DNA from: Triglochin maritima
Taxonomy: Eukaryota; Streptophyta; Magnoliopsida; Alismatales; Juncaginaceae
Length of the DNA stretch: 64,000 bases
Reading direction: 5' to 3'
Assembly: GCA_963682175.1 (NCBI GenBank)
Contig: OY821772.1
Location: 47,328,925-47,392,924 of the forward strand
Shown here: in pieces, positions 22,363-34,303 of the stretch
How positions within the stretch are numbered: the first letter of the stretch is position 1
Layout: each line of letters begins with the position of its first letter
The notes under the pieces: generated by a model
Database searches by the model: none
What the model saw: only the letters and a program-made list of their open reading frames with translations
Told to the model about the DNA's origin: nothing
Translations under genes and position numbers: made by a program

Positions 22363-25044
22363 TTAAGAAGTGGGTTTGGTAGGTGGGGGAACCTCTCCAA
22401 GAGTGGTGGTGGTCTTGTCTGTGTCGGGGTTGAACACCGGCAGCTCGAGGGACTTGGCATTGGCTTGTTTCTCTGTGTTGATGTAGTCTTTGCTCTTGCC
22501 CCATATGAGCAAGTATAGTCCAGCTACAATAACTATGGCCCCAAGAAGCCTGCAGAGTATCATTGTTGAGTAGAAGGGTGAGATGATTACTGTCTAATTA
22601 ATCATTTGATTCGAATTAAGTCTAATTAACAGTGTCTAAGATGTATGACACGGGTGATAATTATTTATATTTAGCGTTGGAAACATTGTTAAATAGAGAG
22701 GTTGTTCACAAAATTTTAAAGTAAATGGATACTATTTGTACACAAGTCAAAAGTGTATTATGCAAACTAATGTGGCTAAAAAATAGAGTTTGCATGTAGA
22801 ACAATATCATTTATGGTTGTAGTGTAGCGGTATGAGTTTGGAGGGTATAATCAGTAATTAATGTATCAAGTTAATTTGTAGAAATATTTTGTACTTACTT
22901 TCCTAAGCTGATCTGCTCAGACAAGAAGAGTGATCCCATGATTGCAACTAGGATCATACATAGGGGGTTAAATGCTGTGACAAACACCGGTCCCCTCTCT
23001 TTGCCCACTATGCCTTGGACGTAATATGCAATCCCAGAGCAGACCACACCCTAAACAGTTCACATATAATGGTTTATTAATTATCAGTCACCAATATTGT
23101 ATTAATTTTAAGTGTCAAATTTTAAGGGTAGTGTAGTTAATTTGCTTACAGAGTATACAGCAGTGACAAGTCTGAGGTCCCAACCAATGACCCATGGAGC
23201 CACAGCTCCCTTCTCCATCACTAGTGTCACAACCGCACTTTCCGCAGCACCCATGAAGCATATCCACGTGGACAATGACATTTCGGCCGAGTACAGCTGG
23301 ATCGTATGTGACTGCATGCAAAACACCAAACAAAACCAATTACACGTTATGTCTGAACTTTAAGTGATTCCAATTAATTATGATAAGCATGAAGATTTGG
23401 TTAATAATTACTTGCAAAACAAAGAAGCAAGCCCAAGCTGTGCATGCCATGATTAGCAAAATTGTGCCCTTGATGAAGTCACCACCACTTTGGCTTTCAG
23501 CAGCACTGTCGGTAACGGTCTTTGTCCATGGGAAGTGTAGGTTGGGACCTGAGTATAGTATCATCACAAGTGCTCCCATCACTGTCACCAACGTCCCAAT
23601 TATCTTGCCTTGGGTGCGGATGCTGCTCATCTTTATGTACTCCATCCTATATATATGTTATATATAATCAAACACACGTAATCAAATCAAATCAAATCGA
23701 TCATGTACATATTACTTTATTCATAATCACTACATAAACACTTGCTTCCAAACTCCAAATATAACTACCTCAGACACACTGCAATCACAAAGGTAATTGC
23801 TGGGATGATATTAAACAAAGCCGCCGAATAACTTGCAGATGTCAACTTGGCACCCGCATAGTACAAGTTCTGGTCAAGCACTGGCCTGTGATTCATAACC
23901 AAAATCAAGCCCATCAGCACCATTAATTTGTTAAAATTATTGGTTTTTTTCTTAAAATATTGATGAAACACGTACTCCAACAAACCAAGGAGGGCTATCT
24001 TTAGGAAGATTGATAGTGTCATCTTTGGCCTCACTTTCCTGAAATGCACGAGTCGATAGATGTAAAAATCAATTAAAGCATACGACAAAGTTGAATGGTG
24101 TGTGCACTACGTACGTACGTATGTTAGTAGGAAACGTCCACATGCATAACAAAGTAAGAAACAAAATGGTAGTGATGTTTGCCTTTTGTTCATAAGGGAA
24201 ATGAAAACCATATGTTGGTGATCAATCATGCATTCTTAAAATTTCCTTAAATACATCTCAAATTGCTTCTTCTGTGGCATTCTAGGTCTATCCTTCCAAC
24301 TCAGCCTCCATTTTCGACAAAGGAAGATGACCCGATATAATAACGAACTTTCTAGTCATTTCAAAGGTAGTGTACGTAGCTAGTGGCTACATAGAAAAGT
24401 TTTAAGCTTTATTTGGGGCGCTTTCATGTATAATATTCATGTGTGTGTGCAACATATGTGCGTGTATATGAAATTTGAGATTGATTAGTTAAGCGCTATA
24501 CCTGGATAATATATATTGAGTACATAAAAAATTGCATATAGGACATATGACATATGACCATGTACACGTACGACGTCATACTGGTTGTTGATGTGAAAAA
24601 ATGACTTCACGTACACTCCAAGATTGTAACCTATAAATCTTAATTGGCGTCATTAGTTCTCTCGTTTAGAAGTTTAGTTACATGTGTAGGTTCGACTTTT
24701 GTAATGGAACCTACAATCACACTACCATAATTGGAAGTGTGATTTTATTTTTTTTGAAAGTGTAAGTTTAAATACATCCTAGCAATTGATCTTAGTTTTT
24801 AAAGTACCCTTCAACCGAGTCTGTAGTGCCAACCAGAAGTTCCGAGAGCTCCTCAAGAAGTGTTTCCAAAAGTAAAACTTGAACTAATTTCCAAAACAAA
24901 GCAAAAAAGGCGAGCAAACCTTGATGTTCTCAAAGGAAGTGTTTTTTCTAGGAAAAAAACTTTAAACATCTTCCTAAACTCAAATTCTTTAAACCATTGC
25001 ATCCTTAGTTTAAAGTTAATCTGAGACAAAAATAATATTGCGCG

Positions 25045-25077
<33 letters not shown>

Positions 25078-25653
25078 TGTAGTACATAGTACATACATCT
25101 GTAAATTAAAACTTGCATGCATGGATTCTAAAAATAAGGACTATCATGTAACAAATTTATTGTACACGACTACTCTTAAGTATTCCACGAAAAAAATTAA
25201 TTCTACATACCATGTAAGTACGGATACTTGTGATACGCATATATAACTTGTGATAGTTCTACCCCCAACTAAAACGTTTATGAAACACACACATGCATGC
25301 ATATGCACAATAATACTTTTCTCAAAAACAAAAGAATTTCTGATTAAACCCAAGATGCAATCAGTAGGACATGATCTGCATGATTTTTTGCTAACTATAC
25401 TAAGAACATGCACGCTTATCAGTAACCAATATTGCTAAGAACATGCAAATGAATCGAACCTCTCAATAAAGTAGGCAAAGGGTGCCATGAAGATGGCAGC
25501 AGAGAGGTTCCTATACACCACTAGAACATAGTGGTTCATGCCACGCTTTAGAGAGAAGACAGCTATGATATACATTCCGGAATATCCAAACTGAAGGAAT
25601 ACCATAAGAAAGTAAGCCTTCAAAGACTGGAAAGTTGCACCCAAAGACCCCAT
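22363..25653 (-). CDS. WAT1-related / UMAMIT (nodulin MtN21-type) transporter, seven exons
   Basis: Exons on the minus strand: 25653-25460, 24038-23976, 23885-23769, 23646-23412, 23311-23150, 23050-22899 and 22549-22363. All have GT-AG borders and the phases join to 369 codons plus a stop. The protein starts MGSLGATFQSLKAYFLMVFL and shows the plant EamA (drug/metabolite transporter) layout: two repeats with about ten membrane segments, for example in LTSASYSAALFNIIPAITFV, GTLVTVMGALVMILYSGP and LLGAIVIVAGLYLLIWGKSK. Family members export amino acids or auxin-related compounds across plasma or vacuolar membranes. The substrate here cannot be read from sequence. The C-terminus is hydrophilic and cytosolic-looking. 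Length and the seven-exon structure match the family and no break is seen. Intron 1 is 1.4 kb and carries a TA microsatellite. Confidence 0.93.
25053..25077. repeat. (TA)n microsatellite in intron 1 of the transporter gene
   Basis: About 12 TA units after a short GCGCGTGTGTG stretch. Confidence 0.9.
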
Positions 25654-25760
25654 TTCTCAACTCTTGCTCTAATTAGATATGGTAGAGGTCTATGATCTTC
25701 TTGTTTACGTACTAACTCTCTTCTCTCTGTGACATGGAAAACAAACCAATGCTTGGGGGT

Positions 25761-25770
25761 CTTATATAGA
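25761..25770 (-). promoter_or_regulatory. Probable TATA box of the transporter gene
   Basis: TCTATATAAG on the minus strand, about 108 bp before the start codon. This would place transcription start near 25735 with a leader of about 80 nt. Confidence 0.6.
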
Positions 25771-25779
25771 GGGGTAGAT

Positions 25780-28700
25780 GCACACAAAACCACCAGACGT
25801 GAGACCACTTTGCTTTACATTATTATTTTAGAGTTGGATCACCCATAGATCTCATATTATCCGTTAAAACACCACCATCAACCAACCGCATTAGCCCATC
25901 TGGAGAGAATCATGCGAGTGTTGGGTTCAAGGCTGTCATCCAAGAGAGTTTCCACGTAAGTGTCGTGCTCTTTTAGTAAGAGAAGATTGCAACTCAGCTA
26001 ACAAGTTAGAAGTAGAACACACTGCAATATGAATTGATTTGGATATGCTTCTACGCAAAAAATATTGAGTTTATCCGATATGTTTCTAGCTGAAAAGGGT
26101 TGAATGGTTGACATCGATGTTTGTAGGAAATAACCTTGAAGTGGGAACTTAAGAAACGTGCATACATAAGATCCTATTCCTTTCCATCCTAAGAGAAGAA
26201 TTGGTTTTGAAATTAAACCAAACCAAACTATATATGATAACATCGAACTTCAAAATTTTATTTACGGATTAATATATTTATCGATGTTTAAGTATATATG
26301 CATATAGTGTTTTTTATTGGCAAGATCTTACATAGGTATGTTCAACACAATGCAATTTTAAAATTACGAATATACAAAAGTTTTAGTGGTGTTGTATATG
26401 CTCACACATTGGAGAGACTTAACATCTTGAATCACTTCATTCAAGACCAAATTGATTTCGAAAATAGAAATTTCGGACATGAATATAATAACATGGGCAC
26501 ACCTATTTTTGGGTCATTTTAACCGCGGTTTCAATGCAATATTTTACCCCTATTCTCTTATTTCAGCAAACCAAGTAGTAAATGGGAGTAGTGAGACAAT
26601 TTCAATGCTCGACAAATTTACACATGTCGGATAAAAAATGTAACATTGAATTTCAATCATAAGGTATTTAGTTCAAACACCAAATGATTTTAAGATGAAT
26701 ACATTAATTGTAGATTTATACAGCAACCTCAAATGTGTACGTCAGCAGAATGTTCTTTGCAACGTCTCTCCTTCCACAAAAAGTATAATAAGAAGTCGAG
26801 GTTGCAAAGGCATTAGTGGCTATTGGGTTTGGAGATTAGTGGTTGCTGATGAGGAGTGTGGGATGTTGTGTGGAGGATTGGAATATCTTGACTAGAATAA
26901 TGGAGCGTGGGAGAACAGTGAAATCTGTCGAGCTCTATGGACTGTGGTGCGTTCATCTTAGGATGCGCAGTGTTGTGTGAGTTTCTCTCTCTACAAATCT
27001 TCTCTCTCCCCCCTCTTTCTAATTATGATGTGTGCTGTAATACATTCCCGTATTTTCTTATTTCAGAGAAAGGAGGAAGTCTAATCATCTTCCAGTCAAA
27101 CCCCACAACCCATGCATGCATCATATCGTATGTATGTGCTCTAGCACTGTTGGATATTCTTCAAAATGCGGTGGTACGAATCAAACGATCTCAAGTCACA
27201 AAACCTAGTTTTGAACGCTTACAGCTACCTTCCAAAACAACAATAAGCCTGCAAGTATATATATATATATATATATATAGTATAATAATTCAGTCGATCG
27301 AGGAATCAAACATGAATTTGCATTATTAACTTCACAATTGGTAAGGAATAATCCTTCCTTAATTTTAAAACAACGAACTTAAATCAGCTTGTTTGGAAAG
27401 ATGGGATCATATTGTTGAACATTAAAAGTTACGTAACTTTATATATCGGATCACTTAACTACTTGAGTTTTGTCAAGATCGTAGACCAATCAAATTTCAC
27501 ATGCCATTAGAACGGATCGGTTAACCAGCTTCGAAAGCTCACCCAAACCCATAATTTTTATGGCATTAGCCATACCCTGTTATTAAACTAAGAGAAGACC
27601 TCTTTTTTTGGGTCTATAATGTTGGACAAGTCAGTTTTGGCTAACTACAATTAGGCAAACCTTTAATAATATCATATCATATGTTGAGATAGCACCCCCA
27701 AACACTATGTTAAATTCAAATTAAAGGGGAAAAAACTCAACATGCTATACAAGTTACAAACTTACAACAACATGTACAACTCATTAGGAGAGGGTAACTT
27801 TGTCTTGTTGCTGTAAGGTTTAGAGCATCAATTTACATCCATGATAGAACCTTATATGAGTGGTTTACAATTTTTTTGACATGATCTTTTCGAAAAGAAA
27901 AAAAGTGCGATGTGGTTGGACTTATTTTTACTGGGAGTGGGCTCAATGCCACCGTTAATACATATATCACACATAATATAGTAGTGCAAGGATATAATTC
28001 ATAGCGGAGGCCGGTTGTTGGTACTTGGTAGGTATGTATAATCCATTTGGTTCGCTGAAAAGCTAAGGAGAAGAGGAATCGCATCTTATTTACATGTATG
28101 TTGTAAAGTGCAACGATTAAGAAAGAATTCAATGAAACAACATCATGATATAAGTTTAAGATATGTGTGTGTGTATATATAAATGAATGTAATATTAATA
28201 AATACTTACGTTTGACATGACCATAATACGAATGAACAACACTAAAATTATTTGGTGAAATATTATCGTCTAACTAGAATTTTGTGTTTAATGTGTTTTT
28301 TTTTGGATTTGATCTACTCTAGCTGGTCGACTAATATGTAGCTTTCTTCCATCTCTTAGGGGGTTTTCGCCCAATGCACGACTTCGTTCTCAATTTTACC
28401 ATTAGACTTAATGTTTCCCCACGGACATATGGGTGAAAACGAGCTGTGTCGAGCCTCTTCCTGCTCCTGAAAGAAGATTGAGAATAAGGTAGAGAGTGGT
28501 GGAGATTGAGGACGGGGTTTTAAGATATCCATTTAAGGGTATATTTGTCATCTGAAGTAAAAATAAACATGAAGGGTTTTAGGGAGTGGAATTTGTGTGG
28601 AACAATGAAAGCAATACTTCAATTCACGAGGCAAAGCAAAACCTTTGATGATTTAGGATTAAATTGTTGCTCACCCTGTGATTCAGTGTGGAAAACTTTA

Positions 28701-28989
28701 TTTTAACCAACACATTATTTGAGATCTCACGTAGTGTAACTTTTGCAAACTCTAATAAATACAAGTGAATTGTCAGTTTATGATTTATTCAAAGTCTTGA
28801 TAAAATGATTTATTCCAAAGGTGATCTTGTATTAGGAGTAAGAAAGTACTTGATTTACAAAGTACTTGATTTACATATGTCGAATAAATATTTAATAAGA
28901 ATTTAGATTAAGTTAACGTACAACAAAAGAAATATTTACTAAATATTAACGTACAACAAAAGAATTTAGATTAAGTTAACGTACAACAA
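25780..28989. other. Intergenic, no gene recognised
   Basis: A/T-rich, about 3.2 kb, with a (TA)n microsatellite at ~27256-27278. Short open frames (26695-26895, 26937-27329) show no recognisable motif. A short direct repeat (AATTTAGATTAAGTTAACGT at ~28901 and ~28966) lies near the right end. Confidence 0.5.
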
Positions 28990-29292
28990 AATAAATATTT
29001 AATAAATATTTACGAAAACAACAGCGACCAGAGACGACCTTGAAAGCCGAGCCGTCGGAACGCGACTTACCTCAGAGAAAATATCGACCCACATACCACT
29101 GCCACGCTCCTCTCTTTCCACTTACAAAGTGGCAAGTGTATCAACATCCTCCAACATTTTAGATTCACCAATGTGAGACTAAAAGAGATGTGAACACATG
29201 ACGCATGGGGCAATAATTCTCATCTTTAATTCAACATTAGATTTGTTCAATTAAGTTATTCATGGGCGTAGCCCAAATTCAATAATCCAACA
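28990..29292 (-). repeat. Probable 3' LTR (part) of the old Copia element
   Basis: On the minus strand TGTGGGGGAT (a polypurine tract) is followed by TGTTGGATTATTGAATTTGG, a typical Copia LTR start, at 29292. The left end is not defined because the 5' LTR needed for comparison was not found. Confidence 0.55.
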
Positions 29293-30739
29293 ATCCCCCA
29301 CAAATCCATTGTTGATTGAGCGACCAAACCTTGCAGCCTAGTGCTTTCAGTAATAGTACATTTTCGTGTTTGAACAACAACCTGAGTCCTTCAACTTTAC
29401 CCCCACAGGAACTATGTGAAACGAAGTGGAGATGTTCAATGAGAACAACACTAAACAGGTTATGTTGCAATCTACAGCGTTGATGCTTTACAGTCATGCA
29501 TCAGTATCCTGATTCATGAATGCTTTCAAGGAATGACCATCAATCCTCTAGTTGCGGTCACACAATTGTATTCACATAGTTGAGATTCTTTAAAGATGCA
29601 CTGCTCACATCTTGTTTTAAAGACTTCAACTCATTCAGAGTCTATACTTTTACTAAACTTGCAGTTTCAGCAACATATTCATTCTTTGGGGTATTGACAC
29701 AAATACAATGTATCACCAATTAGTTGCACTCAACTCACTCAAGAACATTTTATTACCACATTGAACCAACTTCATGGGATCTCCACTCAGATTGGTTGAG
29801 TTATCATTCTAGATGAGTCATGAAATTGATCTCAGTCTCATCCCTAACTTGGATTTAAAAAGTTGAGCTAAATCAAGTCCTTTGGTAAAAGGATCAACTG
29901 TAATATCTTTTGGTACCAACAAAATCAACAACTATCAACCTTTCCGAAATTAACTCCCTTACAGACTTCAGTCTGACTTGGATGTGTCTCCTTTGTTTGT
30001 GATTATACTTTGATCTTCTTAGCTTTGCAATGGTAGGCATACTATCACAATGCACAAATATTGCAGGATTTGGTTTGCTAGTCATTAGCAATTCAGAAAG
30101 GAGTCATTTCAACCATTCAGCTTCCATTACACTTGTATCAAAAGCACAAAGTTCAGCCTCAAAAGTAGATCAAGACAATATAGTCTGTTTTGTAGACCTC
30201 GAGGAGACTGTACATCCACCCAGAGTAAAAACATACCCTGTAACATTGTTACTCCCAGAGTTTTTGGCTATCCAGCCTGCATCGATGTACCCTTCAAGTA
30301 GAACTGAGAATTTTCCATAATGCAGCCCAAGGGTAGAAGTATCATTCAAGTACTTTAGTACTCTATCGAAAGCCTCCCAATGGGTACGATCAGGACTGCT
30401 GGTGTATCTACTAAGTTTGCTCACCGAAAATGAAATATATGGTCGTGTGCAATTTGCATGATACATCAAGTTACCTATAATTTGAGAATATCTCAGTTGT
30501 GAAACTGGAACACCACTCTTGTTCTTGTACAAAAGTTTTGATGAATCATATGGGGTTTTAATAGATCTACAATTTGTATACTCAAATCTCTCAAGAATTT
30601 TCTTGATATAGTGAGATTGAGATATGGAAATATCATCAACTGATCTAGTCAGTTTGATATCCAAGATCACATTTGCAACACCCATATCTTTCATCTCAAA
30701 CTTAGTACACAAGAAGGACTTTGTTTCATGTATTATATT
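29293..30739 (-). pseudogene. Old Copia RT C-terminal half and RNase H
   Basis: The minus-strand frame ending at 30170 reads CTKFEMKDMGVANVILDIKL, ISQSHYIKKILERFEY, SQLRYSQIIGNLMYHANCTR and YIDAGWIAKNSGSNNVTGYV, the region joining reverse transcriptase to RNase H. RNase H continues in another frame (30091-29894), with VHCDSMPTIAKL and the KSVRELI segment. The conserved SADWA-type Asp appears as DAGW. Frame changes and stops show decay. The missing N-terminal RT continues at 32875, beyond the inserted B LTR. Confidence 0.88.
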
Positions 30740-32869
30740 TGAAGGGAATGTGTTCTAAAAGTTTTACTTTTAAATGTCAATTATTATGAATTAAATGAGA
30801 AATCATTTTGTTCATTGTTTATGTTATTCGTCTTTTAGAAGTGTTAAGGAAGAGACTCTTGGTCCTTAACCGTAGAGCTCTAAAAGATATTGGTTTACAT
30901 AAAACAAAAGATATTCGCAATCATGGTAATTAACACGGGACATTAATTACCGAGTTAAGATTGTCGTGTTGGTCATAGATCATTGTAGCTCTACAAGTGA
31001 GTGACGACACGAGTATGCAAAAGAGGAAAATATTACTTTTTTATACTGAATAGACCTAATAAGTAAAATATTATAGAAATGTGTTTCTGTGTCATTAATA
31101 TTTTACTGTGTCTTCGGTCCTTTAATATGAGACTTATATCCAATCACTTAAGGAATGCTTAATTAGATTAGTGTTTTGAGCTATCAATAAGTGTAGTGTA
31201 AAGGCATTGGTTGGTTAAGTACAACTTTTGTTGGAGAAGATAGTTAGTCAAAAGACTATCATTGCCCCCTCTTATTTGAGTGATGATATTACTGAGCCCC
31301 TTGATAAAGCAAAGTTATATTGTGCACAATGTGATTTGAGTTAAGTCACATATTTATAACTAGCTTAAAGAGATCAAGAAATGAATACTAATACAAAGAT
31401 GACACAATACTACTTTGTGTGTATTCTTAATATCATGAGGCAAGAGACGGACACAAGTGGTGCACTCCAATACTAAATGGATCGGGTTTTAGTTCAAGTG
31501 GAATTAAGACATCTAACTAATTGGGAGCTATAATGTGTAGCTAGATACCGCTTATAGCTTGTGATATTAAGCTCTTAATATCACTGCCAACTTAGTCTAG
31601 ATCCTCCCATAGGTCACACCGCAAAAACCGGGAAACAAGAAGCTTGATTTTGGTTCATATGATGTGTCGGGTTTCTTATAGAAAATATGACACATGTGGT
31701 GAACAAGTAAAATCAATTATGTTGTATATAACATAATTAGAATCATGATAAATTCATATGAGATGCATATATTATGGGGTGCAATAATTTATTATTGCAT
31801 AGGATAATATATTGCATAAGTTGTGAATTTGCTGAAACCCCTAAAGTTCAAATTTTGTTGGAAATAAATCCAAAATTTGAAAAGACAAAATCGGGTAGAA
31901 GTTCGGTAATCCGTTAAGGTTCGATCGACCAAAGGATCTGTGGATCGGTCAACCGAACGTGGAACGGATGGTCAAGTTGATTGACCGAACTTGACCAAAG
32001 TGCCTGGAACTCTGGGTCGGTATACCGAACCAGAAACGGTCGACCAAACAATGTCCAGTTCTGATATTTTCGGTTAACCGAATGACACTCGGTCAAAGAC
32101 GCGAATTCGTCCGAACGGTCAAAGAAGAATTTTTCTCCTTAAGAATCGGTCATCCGTCAAGTGCACGGAAATCCGAATGTGACATATTCGGTTAACCGAG
32201 TATGTCTCGGTAGACCGAGTCCCGATCGATTTTCTGCCTTTGATAATTAAGAGATTAATTTGATCAATGGTTGGATTAGCTCCAAACTTGGTCAAACGTT
32301 TTGTGGGTGCATTAAATGCATTTTGGAATTAGTTTGTGAGAGAAAATGTTAAGAAAAACATGGCTTAAGAATAGCCATGATTGAGAGTAAGTTTGGAGCC
32401 TATAAATAGGTCCTTATTCTCCTTAATTATGTTAGAAGTTTGCTAATTATTTTCTCTCCTAATTTCACCACAAAAGCCACGAAAATTCTCTTAGTTTTCT
32501 AAGTCTTTGGAAGGAGAAATCTCAGAGATTAAGAAATGTGTTTGTAGCTAGATTCTAAGCTTGTTTGGAGATTGATTGGCTAGCTCCTTTCTCTCCAACC
32601 TTGTTTAGGGTTTCGGTGAACACTCGGAGGCATCCGGCGCAACGGGAAGCGACGATCGTCTTCTTCAGCATCTCCGGATCATCAAGAAGTTTTAGAGAAC
32701 TTCTAGGTATGAATTTCGGAGCCTATGTTTGTTTTAATGAGTTTTTTGAAACTAGTTATTAAAACAAACTGATGCATGCATGAAATAAATCGTAGAAAAA
32801 TTGTAATTGATCCTTATTATGCATAAAAATTCGAAAATATACATGCATAATTAAACATGAAATCCAACA
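30740..32869 (+). mobile_element. Family B solo LTR (2130 bp) inside Copia RT
   Basis: Starts TGAAGGGAATG and ends ATGAAATCCAACA (TG..CA), with the perfect 5-bp target duplication ATATT (30735-30739 and 32870-32874). The host reading frame is restored across the gap, because the Copia protein continues from the residues just after YVDD-like ILLF to ETKSFLCTKF. It has a TATA box (TATAAATA, 32401-32408), an array of GGTCGACCG variants upstream, no coding capacity and no second LTR, so it is a solo LTR left by recombination. The superfamily cannot be read. It is related to 1055-2781. Confidence 0.9.
31915..32225. repeat. GGTCGACC/GGTTAACC variant array in B solo LTR
   Basis: About fifteen spaced motifs such as CGATCGACC, CGGTCAACCG, CGGTATACCG, CGGTCGACC, CGGTTAACCG and CGGTAGACCG, upstream of the TATA box. 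The central dinucleotides vary but the CGGT..ACCG palindromic arms are kept. Confidence 0.8.
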
Positions 32870-32874
32870 ATATT

Positions 32875-34303
32875 AAGGTTATAGTCAAACAGTAATATGT
32901 CATCGACATATAAACACAATGCAATACATGCATCACCTTGAACTTTATAATAGACACATTTCTCAGAATCAATAACCTGGAATCCAAATGATAATATAAT
33001 TTTGTCAAACTTCTCATGCCAAACTTTTGGGGCTTGTTTAAGTCCATAAAGAGACTTAACAAGTTTACAAACTTTGTTCTCGTTTCCAGAAGTTACACAA
33101 ATCCTTTAGGCTGGTCCATATAAATTTATTCTTCAAGATCACCATGAAAAAATGTAGTTTTTACATCCATTTGATGGATCGTAAAATCATATATGGACGT
33201 CAATGCTAAAAACACTCAGATAGTAGTCATACGAGACACTAGAGAATAGGTATCGAAATAGTCTATTCCTTCCTTTTGTTTAAACTCATTGACAACTAAT
33301 CTGTCTTTATACTTATCGATGGGCAATCTGGTTTTAATTTCATTTAAATATCCACTTACAACTGATCGTTGAACAATATGGAGGAAAATTTACCAACTCT
33401 CATGTCCCATTAGAGACAATATAGTCCATTTCGATCTTAACTGCATCTTTTCAATGCTTTGCTTCAGATGAAGCCATAACATCATTGAAAATGTTAGGAT
33501 AACCCTCGATGTGGTATGTGATAAAATCACTTCCCAAATTCTTGACAATTCTAGATTGTTTGCTTTTCCTCGGTTCAATTTCAACTTGAGTTTGAGAAGA
33601 CTCAAAATCGACAATGGACAAATCAACCCCCACATTTGTCATCATTTCCACATGTTCGTGGATGGAACCAGACGCAGATGGATCAACTGTAGAGAAAACT
33701 TGTTGAGGAACTCCATATTTCATGGGAAATACATCCTCAAAAAGTGTGACATCACGAAATTCAACAATTGTATTAATATCTATGTCAGATATCTTGGATT
33801 TGATTACCAAAAATCTATACGCATGACTATATTCACAAGTATCAGTGTGTACTAAATCTAAAATATTAACTCTCAATCCGATAAATATTGCATCAACAGT
33901 CTTGAGACCAAGTTTTTTCCTCTTATGTTCATGGATTAACATTTTTCCAAGACAATCCCAAAATTCTAAGATATTTAAGACTAGGTTTTCGACTACACTA
34001 TAGTTTGAACGGACTATACTCCTTGTGTTTCTAAGGAACTTTATAGAATATGACAAGCTGTATTCAAAGCCTCTCCCCACACATATTTAGGTTTTCACCT
34101 GAACTCTTCAATAATGCCTTAATCATATCACATAATGTTCTATTTTTTTCGTTCAACAATTCCTTAGATTATGGAGAATACGGCACCGTCACCTCATGAA
34201 CTATGTCAAAATCCTGACAAACTTATTCGAACAAGTTTGACGTATATTCACCACCTTTATCATATCTCAGTCTCTTAAGTTTCTTTTCAGTTTGTGTCTC
34301 TAC
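32875..34303 (-). pseudogene. Old Copia RT N-terminal half and integrase C-terminal part
   Basis: Minus-strand frames give NKPQKFGMRSLTKLYYHL (the SLYGLKQ-region equivalent), a decayed YVDD region, then upstream FWDCLGKMLIHEHKRKKLGL, TVDAIFIGL and NTIVEFRDVTLFEDVFPMK (34080-33451), the integrase C-terminal part. Further right is a LRYDKGGEY-type integrase motif at ~34230-34265, with a stop between. It breaks off at 34303, where the A solo LTR begins. Confidence 0.85.

Noticed and set aside
28990..29292. Attempt to pair this LTR with a 5' LTR near 38000
   Set aside because: No matching sequence was found right of the gag remnant, so a complete element with both LTRs is not claimed.
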